DNA from: Purshia tridentata
Taxonomy: Eukaryota > Streptophyta > Magnoliopsida > Rosales > Rosaceae
Reading direction: 5' to 3'
Assembly: GCA_003254885.1 (NCBI GenBank)
Contig: QANT01000898.1
Coordinates: forward strand, 1-64,000
DNA length: 64,000 nt
Part shown: piece after piece, positions 37,271 through 50,573 of the stretch
Layout: every line of letters starts with the position of its first letter
Numbering within the stretch: the first letter of the stretch is position 1
Notes under the pieces: generated by a model
Databases searched by the model: none
Told to the model about the DNA's origin: nothing
Seen by the model: the letters and a program-made list of their open reading frames with translations, nothing else
Position numbers and translations under genes: made by a program

Positions 37271-37479
37271 AGTCAACTGAATCACAATCTGACCAGCAAC
37301 CGGCCCAAGAATCATAATCTTACCCATAGCAACCAGCCCAAAAATCACAAATTGACCCTAAACTGGTAAGAACTTCGTTAGTAATTTCTCATTGCCTTTC
37401 TTATTATTCTTCTCAATGCATTTCTTATTACTTTCTCATACAATAAAGACTAAATTCGACCCTAAATTTTCTTATTTGC

Positions 37480-37930
37480 AGAGGAGATATCCTTTAAGAA
37501 GTTCGTGAGGGCCATTTCCGAGATCTATAGTGATGAGTATCTCTGTCAGCCTACTATGATGGACTGTTCGCATTTGTTTGGTCCAGAGATTCTCGACCAA
37601 AACCATTATATCAAATTCACCATGAATGGTATAGAATACAGACTATTGTACTTTCTTACAAATGGTATCTACCCTTAATGAGCAACTCTGATTAATAATT
37701 TACAAAGTCCAGTATCTCCACTGCAGAGGTTATTTTAATGTGACAAGAAGGCTACTGAAAGGATGTGGAGAGGGCATTTAGAGTTCTAAAAGTCAGGTGG
37801 CAGATTATAAAATAACATGCCCATGTGTAGGAGAAGATCGACCTTGGGTACATTGTGTAAGTGTGTATCATATTGTACAATATGATCATGGAACATGAAC
37901 ACATTGAAGATTATTGTAATGATGAGTAAA
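37480..37930 (+). mobile_element. PIF/Harbinger transposase remnant, internally deleted
   Basis: In broken plus-strand frames I read pieces typical of plant PIF/Harbinger (DDE_Tnp_4) transposases. They are EIYSDEYLCQPT, then directly the late-domain FTMNGIEYRLLYFLTNGIYP, then KDVERAF followed by a region ending in CIILYNMIMEHEH. The middle with the first catalytic aspartate is missing, so a large internal deletion has joined N-terminal and late parts. Stops interrupt the frame. It is non-functional and faces the second Harbinger remnant downstream. Confidence 0.7.
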
Positions 37931-38454
37931 TAGACATAGCAGCTAGCATTAGGAGGGTAGAACAAGAATACGATTTTGTATAACCATGTGAGACTAGAGG
38001 TGAGGCATTCCCATTACCACCCATATGAAAAGACAATAGTGTGCATTGGTGAGAGTGTGGAGTCAGTGCATGGTATTGTCCTTGTTTGAATGAATTATTA
38101 ACTACGACATGGTTTGCCATGTAATACCCTAATGTTTTCAAATCCTGCATATGAACCAACAGTTATATTTTAATGGCAATGCATGGTCTTGTCATTGTCA
38201 TGGTTTTGTCATGTCAAGTCAGATATAAGTAACCCGATAATTTTATTTCATTTAACTAACATAAAATAGGAAAATTAAACACAAGACCAGGATTACATCC
38301 AAAACACAATTAAAACCATGTAAAGAATAACATAGATAAACAATAAACATAAATCAAAACACTATAAGCTTAACGTCTGTGTTGAGTTGACATAGTCATC
38401 ATTCCTTCTCGAGTCCAAAGGTGATCAACCAGATCCTTCTTAAGTGCCTGGTGT

Positions 38455-39700
38455 CTATGACGTGACTTGATGGACACCATGACGAGTACAAAGTCTCTCA
38501 TCTAAAAATCGAGGATGATAGCCTAATCGACCAGGGTTAGCGTGGTGGTCATATCGTGCCACAACGTGGGCGATCCTCCTTTCAGGAAGTTTCATGTCAC
38601 AATCTAACTCGTCTTCTTCATTTTCCAGCCGCTTATTGTAAATAATCATGTTATGTAGAATAATACAAATCTTCATGATAAAATTCAGATCATTAGCTTT
38701 CCATCATCTAGCGGGTTGCTTAAGTATATGTCATTTCTCCTTCAAAACCCCAAATGCTTTCTCCACATCCTTCTTATATGTTTCTTGATATTTTGCAAAT
38801 AGCTCTTCCTTCTGTCCTATCAGGGCCCTCTACAGTTTCACTTTGGATAGATCTGCTCAACCAAGTAGTACCCTATATTGTATCTATGGCCTTTGATAGT
38901 ATAGTTGACAATAAGGTTGCACATTTCTTCTTCATTATCAAAGAAGTGCGACCTATCTAATAAACTAATGTCATTGTAGCACCCTACAAAACCGAAGTTT
39001 GCGTCTAAATGCATGTTTCGTATCCGGCCATTGCCTCAAGGATAACAGTGGAGGTATGATAATACCCCCAATATACCCCATAATGCGCCATCGGACAATG
39101 TTCCCATTGCCAATGCAAACAATCTAAACTTTCTAACGTAGCTGGGAATCTTCGTTTCTTGCCTCTACGCAGTAGTCGTTCAAGATCGGCCGGCAATGGT
39201 TTGCATAGGAAGGTATAACTTTGGGATGACTAAGATGAATTTCTTGAAGGATTTAAGGATCGTTGTTTCGATAATCTAGAACCCTTCGTCAGAAAAATTG
39301 GTTGAGACCGCTAAAGAGAGCATCCTTATGACCAAGGTAATCTTTTGTTTTGGCATTCACCATTTCCCCGTTGCGTCTTGTTTTTGCTAGAAGTAGTCAT
39401 CAAAGTTGCAAACATCAATGAGCACCTTCATGAACAAGGACTTCATCATCCGATAGTGTCAACGAAACATCTCATCGATAAAACGCACACCAAGGTCAAA
39501 GTAGTTGCTCATGATTAGCTGTGGCCAACTTCACGATCCCGAGGAATATAGCAACCAACCATGGACTAGTTGTTAAGATAGTATCTCAATAGCAGCTGTA
39601 GCTCCTAATTGACACACCAACAAATTTCAGAGTTATTGACGCATCATTTCTTCCTCTTCTTCTTCCTCCTCTGACAAAGAATCATGCAGCTGGTTTATTA
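38455..39700 (-). mobile_element. PIF/Harbinger transposase remnant
   Basis: The minus strand carries a longer but interrupted Harbinger transposase. The region around the first catalytic aspartate (SLDCLHWQWEHCP, near 39110) is followed by YYHTSTVILEAMAGYE. The C-terminal motif ICIILHNMIIYNKR is near 38640, ending shortly after GYHPRFLDERL. Several stops and frame breaks lie between. With the Myb-like ORF at 40303-41000 on the same strand it forms the two-gene layout of an autonomous Harbinger element, now decayed. Confidence 0.8.
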
Positions 39701-40302
39701 AAGTCATTCTGAAATGACTGTGATTGATTTCAAGGGTTAGAAGTGATATTTGTAGAGATATGCAGGAAATCAAAGATAAGAATCTAACAAAATAGATTGG
39801 TTGTGATGGACATGGAAATCTCAGTATGTTAGAGTCTTATTTAACAAAATCTTGGAAAAGTATATATAGATATCATTCGAATCAATAGACATAAATACCA
39901 TTTCATTTCATAAATAAAAACACTACAAGCAGACTTTGAAAATGAGAACAGTACAAGCTGACAGGGAAATACAAGTAGTACAAGCTGAATAGGAAAATAA
40001 AAACATGATAGAAAATACAAATACACACATAGACATGGAAAATACAGTGATGCATTTAGGAGTCATGAGAAAAGTCTATAGAGGGAAAGTACCTTCTGGA
40101 GCTCGAGGTTCCCTAGTTTCCATCATCTTACCCTAATCCTTGATTAGCAGGGGACTTCCTCGGAAAGTGACATTAAAAATTGTCTTTATTGCGGGTCCAT
40201 AACTAAAAGGTCCATCTTTATGAGGTCTATGTCTGCATACCTTTGCTTCATTTCTTTGTGCTTTCTAGCCTTCTCATCAACTTGGTTTGATATCTTCTAC
40301 GT

Positions 40303-41000
40303 CTAATTGAACATTTTGTCTATATGATAGATAATTTGAAAGAGTTGAGAATTGTCCTGCCTCGCCTTCTTTAATTTTCCTTTTCCTAGTGGCCTCAGAC
40401 TAGCGCTACCTAGTAGTTGGAAAGCCGAGTCATCCTCTTTGTTCGAGCTTAATCGAATCCTTTCAATGTTCGTATCATCAGTCGGTGTCTCTTCGACATT
40501 GATAGGGTTGTTGGCTGCACCTCTGTCCACAGAACTTTGCCACTTGACATTGTATCGCATCAACAACCAAACATGGTGCCATTTAAAAGGCTTTTCTTTA
40601 TTAAGTGCTTAGTATCGTCGGTTTGTCTCATTGACCTATCTAATTAAAACAAAATAATTAATGAAAAATAATTGAATATATTTAAAATCTTAACATAAAA
40701 ACTAACCACATCCACTTTATTTGCCCGCTCATGCGTGATCTTTCAGTGTTTAACATACATGTCCAATACTTCATGTTGGTAGCCACCATTTTCTTAAATT
40801 GAGCCATGGCTGCTCCTACTCAATGATTATTGGACACCGCTCTCGAACAATTTTGAATCATCTCATCAAACACTTAGTTCCAAAAAACCATATCTCTTTG
40901 GTATGCACCAAGCTCGCAATTCTCTGAGTGTTTTGGCCAAGCCTCGACTAGAGCAACTTTCTTCTCATTGGACAACTTCTTGCTTTTCGGATTGCCTATG
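40303..41000 (-). mobile_element. Harbinger accessory ORF1 (Myb/SANT-like) remnant
   Basis: On the minus strand, readable pieces resemble the trihelix/NAM-associated ORF1 protein that pairs with PIF/Harbinger transposases. There is an upstream LSNEKKVALVEAW-type start, and downstream SAFQLLGSASLRPLGKGKLKKA. An 87-codon open part is intact at 40303-40566; the rest is interrupted. It lies upstream of the transposase remnant in the element's own direction, as expected. Confidence 0.65.
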
Positions 41001-41277
41001 GATGATAAAAACAAACAAGAAACTTAAATACAACAATTTAGTGTAAATAAAATGTATGGTGAGTGAAGAAATGAGTTGTGGGTGGGGTATTTATAAGGAA
41101 AAAAATACTTATAGCTATTAAGATTTTTTCTTTATTTTTTGTAATTTTTTAAGATTTATCTGAATTTTTTTCTATTTTTTTATGTATTTTTATTAAATAA
41201 AAATATAAATTTAACGTTAAATTATTGTGAGCCTTGATATCTAACGATCACTTTATTCTCATTGTCAAATCTGCATA

Positions 41278-41670
41278 GGGATGGCAATGGGGCAAGTTGG
41301 GGTTGCGTTTGCCAATACCATCCCCACCACATACGGGGTCCCTGTCAAACATGCAGGCCACATATCTTTTTTTAACTTTTTTTTCCCTTATCAAAATGAT
41401 ACTAAATCAACAAAAATATATAATATAATATAAATAAAATGCACTAACATACACATATTACATTAAAGTATCATTAAATTATATTATAACACTATTAAAT
41501 TCAAAAGAATAATAAAAATTTTAACATAAAGTTGAAATGTAATTATAAAATTAATATTATATAATATATTTATTAAGTTAAACGGGTATACGGGGCAAAG
41601 CGGGGCAGGGGGTGGTATTACCATACCCACTTAATTGGGGCGGGGCCCTGCTAGGATTTATTGCCATCCC
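41278..41670. mobile_element. Short TIR element (GGGATGGCAAT ends)
   Basis: An 11-base inverted pair, GGGATGGCAAT at the left and ATTGCCATCCC at the right, encloses 393 bases. TA flanks both sides. The ends are G-rich just inside, the middle AT-rich. There is no coding capacity. It is a non-autonomous DNA element; the TA flank would fit a mariner-type insertion, but the family is not certain. Confidence 0.6.
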
Positions 41671-42096
41671 TAAATCTAAACCAATTTTGTTCTTTATTTT
41701 TAAAAGGTTAACTTCAAACTGGGCCGTTGGATGACCCAATGGTAGGAAGATGCCCTTCACGCGTGCACTCACAGCATGAGTGAACAAGCCACCGCAGCCA
41801 TCTAGCTTTTGCTAGTCTTGTCAGCAACTTTATTTAATCTCTTTCTTCTCTATGAAATCTTATCCTAGTACCCAGGATTGGTTGGCTTTGGCACTCTCAT
41901 GAATTTCATTCATGAAAAAATTATGGGACTGGCTATTAGTTGGCTTGCAAATTTCGGTGCAGTGTGGAGACTTGAGTGCCATGTGATCCTTAATATTTGC
42001 TATGGCTCCCAAATATCCAGTGCAATGTGGATAGCCTTACCATAGTAGATGGCCTAACAATACAGTGATTGTTACTTTCACACGATAACAATCTCA

Positions 42097-42275
42097 CTTA
42101 CTGAATCATTACAACAATTCCATTTCAATTACTGAATCACAACAACAATCCCACCATAATCTCATTATAATTACTGAATCAAAACAACAATCCCACCAAA
42201 TCAAGTAATGAAACACAAATTTCAATTACTGAATCACAACAACAATCCCACCAAATCAAGTAATGAAACACAAAA
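42097..42275. repeat. Minisatellite built on TTACTGAATCA
   Basis: At least four units start with TTACTGAATCA (about 42098, 42129, 42171 and 42226), spaced 31 to 55 bases apart. The last two also share CAACAATCCCACCAAATCAAG. It is imperfect and AT-rich. Confidence 0.8.
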
Positions 42276-42706
42276 TACAATATCTCAATAACTAATGCAT
42301 TATAAGAAAAGAAATAAACCAAAATCACAAAAAGACATTATCTGCATCTACATAAAGGAAATAAACCAAAACCAAGCCCAAAGTCAAAGCCATATACATT
42401 GTGTAGTTGCTCATGCTTTCTTAACTCCCTACCCCTTTTTTATTCTATTTTTTGTGTGTTTCTTACTAATTAATAGTAGTAATAACTGTTTATACGTGCA
42501 CGCAGAGTTGCCCTCAAAGGACTAGGCATTTTAACACATGATCCAAAGCCTTTATGTGTATTCCGATGGTCTCAAGACCTACTTGAAAAACTGTCATACA
42601 TCGCTGAGTGATCTTAGGCAATTGCAAAGCCAAACCTATACATGCGGGGTAGGGAACTAATATGGCGGCTTGAAGCCGCTTTACAACACTCAAATAACCA
42701 TCCTTT

Positions 42707-45179
42707 GGCCATGTTTGGTGTGCATGATTGGATTGGAAAGGATACTCATCCTTGGATTGCATTGGATTGGAAATGACATATCTAATACAAGGCCATGTTT
42801 GGTGGTGCAAAATGCTCAAACACATGATTAGCTAAATAATGCTATTTTAACCTTGTTTTTCCAAAATGTGACTAATATATTATTTTTTCTTTCACATTTT
42901 GAATAATAAAATTTAACAAAATAATAATATATCAACTAAAATAAAATAAAATTTTCAACTTCAAAGGAAATGATTTTTTTAATACAAACTAAAAATTCAA
43001 AATAATAATATATCAAATAATACTACTAAAATATGCATCACATTTTAGTTTCCAAATTTATTGTTGGTATTGTTGTAGAAGCTTTATTTAGGAAAGTTGG
43101 CCATTTAAATAAGATTTCAACCTGCTACTCTAGACTTTAAACTGCACATCCATATATATATATATGGCTCAAAGGAACAAATTACAATATATTTAGCTTA
43201 TGTATGCAACTCCAATTTTGACAATACAAAGAAATATTCAATCATTACAATAAAATATCCAAATACTATAAAATGATCAGCCAATTCCCCGTGCAAATTC
43301 ATCAACAGTATCCCAATGCAAATTCCCTTGTATAAATCCAATTCCAATCCCTTGAATCTTTGTTTTCAAAAGTGAAAAGTAAACAAACATATGAAAGTGA
43401 AAAGTAAATCTAGCTCAACTTCACCTTAATGGATGTCTATGCATGGTACTTGAAATAATGTTGACTTATTTATCTATTATAGTTGAGCTAAACAGATTTC
43501 TAGCTTAGCTAGGTGAACATATTCATATTCATGTAAATAACTAACATATTACAAATGATGGCACTCAAATAGCAACAAAGAGAAAAGAAATGAGCACAAA
43601 ATAAATACAAGGAGGAAATGATAAAAACAAGTGCAAAAGATAAGAAACCCTTTCTCTAAAAACAAATATTTCTCTTCTTTATTTTGTCTGATAATTGTGA
43701 ATTTCTCTTCTCATCTGGACCAAAAAGAAACTAGGCTTACATTACAAAACATCCAAAGTACAAGTGAGCCTAAGAAGTCACAACAACAAGCATGTGATAT
43801 CATTTAAATTGATCAATATGTCTTGCTAGAGACTAGAGTAGACTGAAATAAGTATTACTAGAGAGTAGAGTGGACTGAAGTAAGTAGATCTTGGTATAAA
43901 ATCTTAAACTAATAAAAATGTATAACTTGAAATTGATGTTAATGATTAAATAACTAAATTAATTTAGAATCTCTTTATATTATTATTTTTTTCTTTTTAA
44001 TATGATAAAGAATTTCAACTAATATAGCAAGAATCAAAGCAAGAACATTGGTGGGGACCAACTAAGCTGCTACATTTGTTAATGATGCTTCTCCAACAGA
44101 ATGTCCAGTTTTAGTATTGCATTTTGTGCCAACCTTATTACCTATAAGCTATTATTAAACACAACCAATAGAAAAGTCACCAAAGAAGAGCAGAAAAATC
44201 GTCAAAATTAATAAAGCATCTTAATGAAAATTGCAATCAAATCAAACCCAAAACTTATTAATTTACCAAGCATGCAAGAAGCTAGCTCTCAGATATCAGA
44301 AAACCTTTTGTGCCAACCTTATCACCTAGAAGCTAGAAGAAATCATCTTTCCAGTGTTAGTATTGCATTTTGCTTTCTATTCGGTAGTCAAATTTTCTCT
44401 CTGATCAATTATTAAACACAACCAATAAAAAAGTCCACCATAGAAGAGTAGAAAAAGCCTCAAAATTAATTGGCTAGGTTCCTAACATTCATTAATTAAG
44501 TAGCTTAATTGCATGAAAATTGCAATCAAATAAAACCTAAAACTTAAATTTACTAAGCATATAAGAAGCTAGCTCTTAGATCTTAGAAAACCAGCACATA
44601 AAATTATGTTCTAACTATATAATGAAATCTAAATGAATCATTCATATATACAATTGCAAACAATGAAAACCAAAAAGAAGAAGCTAAAACTTAACAGATC
44701 ATGTTGGTTTTCAAAAACATACTAAAAAGGCAAAAGATAATTACTAACTACCTATGAAATTAAGAAATATACCTGAGATTGATGAATGAAATCTGAGAGA
44801 CAAAGATAGAGAGTGAGATAAAGTGAGCGAGAGACAGAGATAAAGATATAGAGTGAGAGAGAGAAAGAGAGGAGTGAGACCTGAAGATAAGATGACTTGC
44901 TAGAGACGACTTTTGCCGGCTATGAGTGGCCAGAGATGACCACAATCACCAGAAATCGAATCCGACGAGGTATCGCACACGAGAGGAGGCTAGGTTTCTA
45001 AAGGTTAGAATATTAATCCTTCCAATTTCAATTGGATAAGTTATCCTACAGCATATAACTTAGGCTGGACTAGGCAGAATTAGGGCCTTTTCCAATCCAA
45101 AGTCATATTTGCAACCTAAATATGGTAAACAGATAACTAATCCTATCTCAAGCCCATATCCTGCCCAACAAACAAGCCC
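42707..45179. mobile_element. Candidate non-autonomous Harbinger-like element
   Basis: The left end reads GGCCATGTTTGGTGTG. The right end, read inward on the other strand, is GGGCTTGTTTGTTGGG, about 12 of 16 positions alike. TTT flanks both ends, compatible with the 3-bp duplication of PIF/Harbinger elements, though TTA or TAA is usual. The phrase TTGGATTGGAAA lies inside both ends in inverted orientation. The 2.5-kb interior is AT-rich, codes for nothing and includes an internal duplication. An alternative left end with similar sequence lies at about 42794. Confidence 0.45.
44151..44592. repeat. Diverged direct duplication, about 250-base period
   Basis: The segments 44151-44315 and 44407-44592 share long stretches (for example ATTATTAAACACAACCAATA and AAGAAGCTAGCTCT), with substitutions and an insertion in the second copy. 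It is older than the 143-base duplication. Confidence 0.75.
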
Positions 45180-48100
45180 TTTATATGTCATTATTTCCCA
45201 AGATACTTCATAAAAATGGAAAATACCAGATCGCGCCACGTGCCACGATATGGTGCTTCCACCTCAGCCCATCGGATGGTTGCATGGCACTAGGTGATGG
45301 AGCCCCCGCCACATGGTAGCACAAGGTGATGCCATGTTATGACGGCTACCTGGTCAACTTTGACTAAGTCAACCCGAGTCAACCCACTATTCACACCTAT
45401 AAATACCCTTTTGTCCCAGCTGCTCACTCACACCATTCTCGCGCACGAAAACTGAGAGAGATTCTCTCTCCTCTCTCTTCTTTCCTCTTTCATTCCAAAC
45501 TTGTTTTCAATTTATCATGAGTTCTAGAGCTCCTATTGATGATTCATTTTTGTGTACGCAATCGTGGTAATGAGCTCTTTGATTCTAGTAGTGTGAAGAC
45601 TAGGTTTCGATGGAGTTTTCAAAAAGTCATTTTCAAAATCCATAGGTAATTTTCTGATCCCTATTGAAGTTCGGCTGAAATTTTGTTAGATTAACATCTT
45701 GTTACTAATTCTCTTTTGATCTTGTTTCTTAGTAAGCCTAGTAATACCGAAACTCTACCCATGGGAGGTTTTCAAAAGATAAACCCTTAACCTAGCTTAT
45801 TTAAAATACTGTTATTTAAGTTGTGGTTATAGACGAAATACTGCAAATTGTTATTTTAAAATGGACTTAATAAATATTAAGATCATATCAGTAGTACCTG
45901 AGTAACGTGATGACTAAGGTCAGTTCATGAGCATACATATGTTGGATACTATGCCAAAGCTCTCTTAGTTTGCCCATGCACTGATCTGGTCACATTACAA
46001 GGTTCATATATGATCAACATGTTCAACTTAAATTAAAATAAACCTAGGTAGAAACCCACGATCTGACATGGTTATCTGCCTTTGGGTGCAGGGTCATGTT
46101 GGATTAAGAATTCAAAAAAGCCTAGCCTTATGCTAGTGCGGAACATCTGGATTTTACCTGGTTTGAACTAGACAAGGTTGAGGGTACGTACATGTTGGTA
46201 CCGTTCTTTATGCCAGTTGCTATAAGATTCGAATCTCTAGTTTCCCAGCATGTACAAGTGGAATGTGAATACAGGACAAAGACATGCAAAAAGTAAAAGG
46301 ACAAGGGACAAGGACACAGACACTCATTTGGTAGGGGAAATGTAACATATCCCAGTTAGAAGATTTCCTATTTATTTTCGTATATATGTATATGAAAGGT
46401 TTTACACATATAAAGTGCATGGTTTTTGTATGGCATATCTGTGTGTGATTTTCTGATACTCGGAACCTAGCAACCTAAGAGTAAAGGCACGTGTTGTGAC
46501 CTTAAGTTTAGATACCCTAAACCTCTAGAGGGGTAGTACAGACTGGTTAGTGGAATGTCCTTCTGCGGAGCCTAACCTAAGTAGTATTACCAAGTAAATA
46601 GATACTCTCGCTACAGTATCGAGAAAATGGTTGAAATTTTGATACTAGTAGTTGGCCATTTGTGATCGGTTGCAGATAAGTGTATAAACTTTGTTATGTG
46701 ATAAGATTTTCACTAGAAAAGTTGTATAGACATGCAAAGGTTTTGCAAAGGTTTTACTCATTGATTATTGGTATATTTATTGGTATTTGTTATCCTTATT
46801 GATAATTTTGGATTTTCTTTGTTTTGCCTATTTTTATGAAATTCTTATATTTATATACTTTCGAGTATTGTCTTCAAACCTTAGTAGAATTTCCTTAGAG
46901 GGGAAGTAATGATCGTATATGATGCTTACCTCCGACTGTACTCTTGTTAGTGCAGGTAATCCAATTGTTGACGACTAGGACTGAAGTCGTGGGCATGGCA
47001 CTTGCAGATTGTCAGCATTCATCTTATTTGGTTTAGATTCTTTCTTTGAATTAGTGATGGTGTTTTTCATTTATCCTCATAGGCGGCACTTCCCATTGCC
47101 TACCCATAAGTCCAATTTTGTGCACACTTTATTAATGTTGGAATCAATCTGAAGTGGTTGAACTATTCTGGCATATATGCTTATCTACTATCTCTATAAA
47201 ATTACTACTTGTTTATATAGTATTTAGGGTTATTGCTTTCTAAATGGTACTTTTATTATTATTTAATCTAATGAGGTATATTTAGTAATTTAATTATGAT
47301 GTAGTTTACTACTCTGATTCAACCCTGTTTCACAACTCAAAAGGGCTTAACTCATTTTAAAGAGCTTGAGATTATAATATTCAGAGGTAAGAAGTATTGT
47401 ATTCTTGGGATCTTTAATACGGGTGCTGATGTGGAGTTTTCAGCAGTTCCAGGGCTTCACGGGTATCGTGGAGAGGTAGTTTTAATTATGGATCTTTACA
47501 GGCATCATGCCTAGTGGATTTGTTTAATTTATTTTGGTGATAGTTGTGTAATGGATATAGTTTAATCTCAAAGGGTCAATCAAAATGGCATAGTAGAAGT
47601 GTGGTGGTTAGGTTGGGCTTCCTTGTTTGATTTTTGTCATATTTTGAATAATTTGACACATATTAATTGATAATTGGAATTAGAACTCGATTGGCAGTTG
47701 TTTATTGTAAAACAGGTCTGGGCAGCTACCCCTTGTTCGAGTCGCTTAAGACCTCTGGAAATAATTAGTGATGCATTTTTCAGGTGAACAAATTTTAGTG
47801 GCTTGGAAATTAAGCCGTTCAGTGTCGAACCTTAAGTTGAAGTCTAAATCAGAACCGTAATTAGATAATCCTCGAATGAGGTATAAGCTAGTTATGAATA
47901 CTGGGTTGAGTTTTGTATTAATTGGACGAAATTAATTTGGGGAACCTAGTCTTAGACCTTAGTTAGGTTGTAAGGGTAAATTGGTAATTTTATGTATTTC
48001 AACTGGAATGAATCATTATTTATCATTGAGTTTAATCTTACTCCTTGTTTAATCTTAGGCAAATTATCTTTGGATTGGATGTCGGACTCGAACAGGTTTG

Positions 48101-48957
48101 GAAAGTGAATCTTAGATTTGCAGTTTAATGTAAGGGCATTTCAATCATTTTACCTATTTACTCGGAAATTGTATAATGAACTTCCCAAATCATTAAGTGA
48201 GTGGTACTTTTGTGTTTGGTGGATGAAGCTTTGTTTCTTGGTTAAACTAGTGAGTTGGACTTTTGTTTTGAAAATGCTTTATTAACTTTATGATTTGATT
48301 CATATTAGTTATCATGAGTTTCAAAAACAATTTTTGTGATTTAATGAGTTATATATTTTGATTTGGCATTATTACCGGGATTGAAGATTCTTCAAGAAGG
48401 ATCATATTTAAACTCTTGATAATTATTTGCATTGAAATGATTTTATTAATATATGATCTCATTTGAGGATTTATTAAGGATTATAACTATTATTTTAGAA
48501 ATAAGCTTCTTGGAAACCCTGGTTTATAATCCATAAGTTTGAGCATATGCATTTATAATCATTGAGCTTGGTATTTGAATTTAAGATTTTAAGAGTTGTT
48601 ATTTAAGGGAAGATAATGTTTATTCCAGAGAGTTATATAGGTTTTGGGGGCATGTATAGGGATGCTTAGCCCTTTTTTCCAGTTGCCTATATTTTATAAT
48701 GTTATAAATTCTGTTTAAATACTTATTTAAATTTGTAGTTTAGGTTAGCGAGCCCAACACCCTATCGGTACATAGTGTCACTTTGAATTCCCAGGTGGAC
48801 TATGGGGATGCTTATTAGGTGAGATAAATTTACTCTTGTAAACTCACATTGGGCTATTAGCTTGATTTGTATGGACTAACACTCCTCAGGAATGTGAAGA
48901 CATTCCTGTTAGGAAGAGAAGGGTTTTTGAATCCTTCCTTTTTTTCAGTTATTTTTT
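45180..48957. other. Unassigned 3.7-kb non-coding region
   Basis: No open frame of note and no recognised protein. A TATA-like TATAAATACCC at about 45398 is followed by a CT-rich, leader-like stretch (45445-45500), the look of a promoter or of an LTR, but no matching second copy is seen in the window. It could be a solo LTR or a large non-coding retroelement derivative, or an old gene relic. I cannot decide. Confidence 0.3.
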
Positions 48958-49318
48958 GGCTTATTATTGAATTTGCCCCTGAAATATACTCTTTTTTTTC
49001 ACTTTACCCCTTAAAAATTAGATCCTTTCACTTTGCCCCCCAAACTCAACTTCATCCATTTGTCCAGTTTTTATCTCAACTTTGGCCCGAATTTTGACTC
49101 ATCAATCCTTCATCAAAATCAACAATCTTCTACTCATTTTGAAGCTATGAATCTCTTCTTTACAAACATATAAAAATCACTCAAAATAAATCAGATAATA
49201 AATGGAGTTGAGGATGTAGATAAGAGTGTAAAGTTCGGCGGGTAAAGGGAGAGGATTTAACTTTCATGGGCAAAGCGAAAAAAAGAGTATGTTTAGGAGG
49301 CAAATTCAATAATAAGCC
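48958..49318. mobile_element. Mutator-like MITE, family copy A
   Basis: 361 bases with inverted ends beginning GGCTTATTATTGAATTTGCC. The inverted similarity continues about 90 bases inward with scattered mismatches. It has the same ends as the copy at 51874-52243. The nine bases on each side do not match here, so the target duplication is lost or eroded. No coding capacity. Confidence 0.8.
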
Positions 49319-50345
49319 TTAAGTTTAAAATAAATTAAAATATATCTTTTTTTTTAAAAAACTAGAAAATAGAAGAAAAAAAAGTGAAAGGCCACCCACC
49401 TTCTACCTCCCTCGCACCCATCCCCAATTGTTGACAACTTGATTGATGGCCGATGATAACTTCTCCTTTTTCCAAATATCCTCTTCATTTCTCTCTCTCT
49501 CTTTCATTAGACCTTGAGGGTGGCCAACAACCTCAAAGGCTTTTGCATTAGTGCTCGGAGAAAGGAGAACAGTGGTAGGGTTCGGCTAGGTTTGGAAACT
49601 GACGGTTGTTCAAATTATCGAAACTATTACCAAATTGTCAAAAGTCAGTTACCGACACAATTGGTATCGGTCGATTTCGGTTGGTGCTAGGCCTATCGTA
49701 CTTTTCCTCCCCTTGCTTCTACTTTTGCTTTAGCTCCTACTACTACTTGGCCATTTCGTTGATGAGGACAAGGTTAGAGTTGAGGTAGATAGCGCGGCGG
49801 ACTCAGCGAGGGAGGAAGGTAACGAGGCAGTTGTGGGAATAGTTGAAGGGCACTTGAGGGCGGAACAGATGAAGGTGGAGATAAGTCCCAACACAGTTGA
49901 GCTCTTGGCGATCCGATGAGCTCTCAGTGGATCCAACTATTAGATATTGTTCACATAAAGGCAATGGATATTACGATCATGCTTCTGAGATATGATGCAA
50001 TAATATCATGATTTACAAAATATGATTCATACCTTGTTCTTTTGATTAGAAGCCTACCAAGGTGCGAATCCACAAGATCTGTGCCAGTTGGTCATTCTAG
50101 TCACACCAGTATATGACCACTAATGAGTCCATGCAAGGAAGGAGATGGAGGGATGAACTTGCTTAAGAATGAGAGTGCTAGCTCTCTACTCACAAGTATG
50201 GCCTTTCTTTAGAATTAGAACGTAGAGTGATCTTATCAGGGACTTCTCGTGTATTTATTACTTGAGTGGAAAAAATTCTTCCACTAAAGGGGGGCCGGCA
50301 CTTAGTCTTATGGTCCAAGTTTTTTGGTTCATTTGACTAGGTAAT
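49319..50345. other. Non-coding DNA between Mutator-like copies
   Basis: The segment near 49570-49690 repeats phrases built on CGGTT and ATCGGT, typical of old plant DNA-transposon ends, but no borders were found. The rest is unassigned. Small open frames here show no domains. Confidence 0.3.
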
Positions 50346-50573
50346 TAACAATTAGGCTTATTTGTGCAAATGCCGCCTAAAAGTAACTTTTATTTTTAAT
50401 TTGCCCCTGAAACTTCATTCTTCCCACTTTGTCCCCTGAACTTTACAAATCCTTTCAATTCACCCTATTCTGTCAATTTCATCACTTGCTACTTTAAAAA
50501 GGCTAACGTGGCATTTACGTGGATGTATATTTTGGTGTGTAAGCCACCATGTACACAGAAAATTGATAAAATA

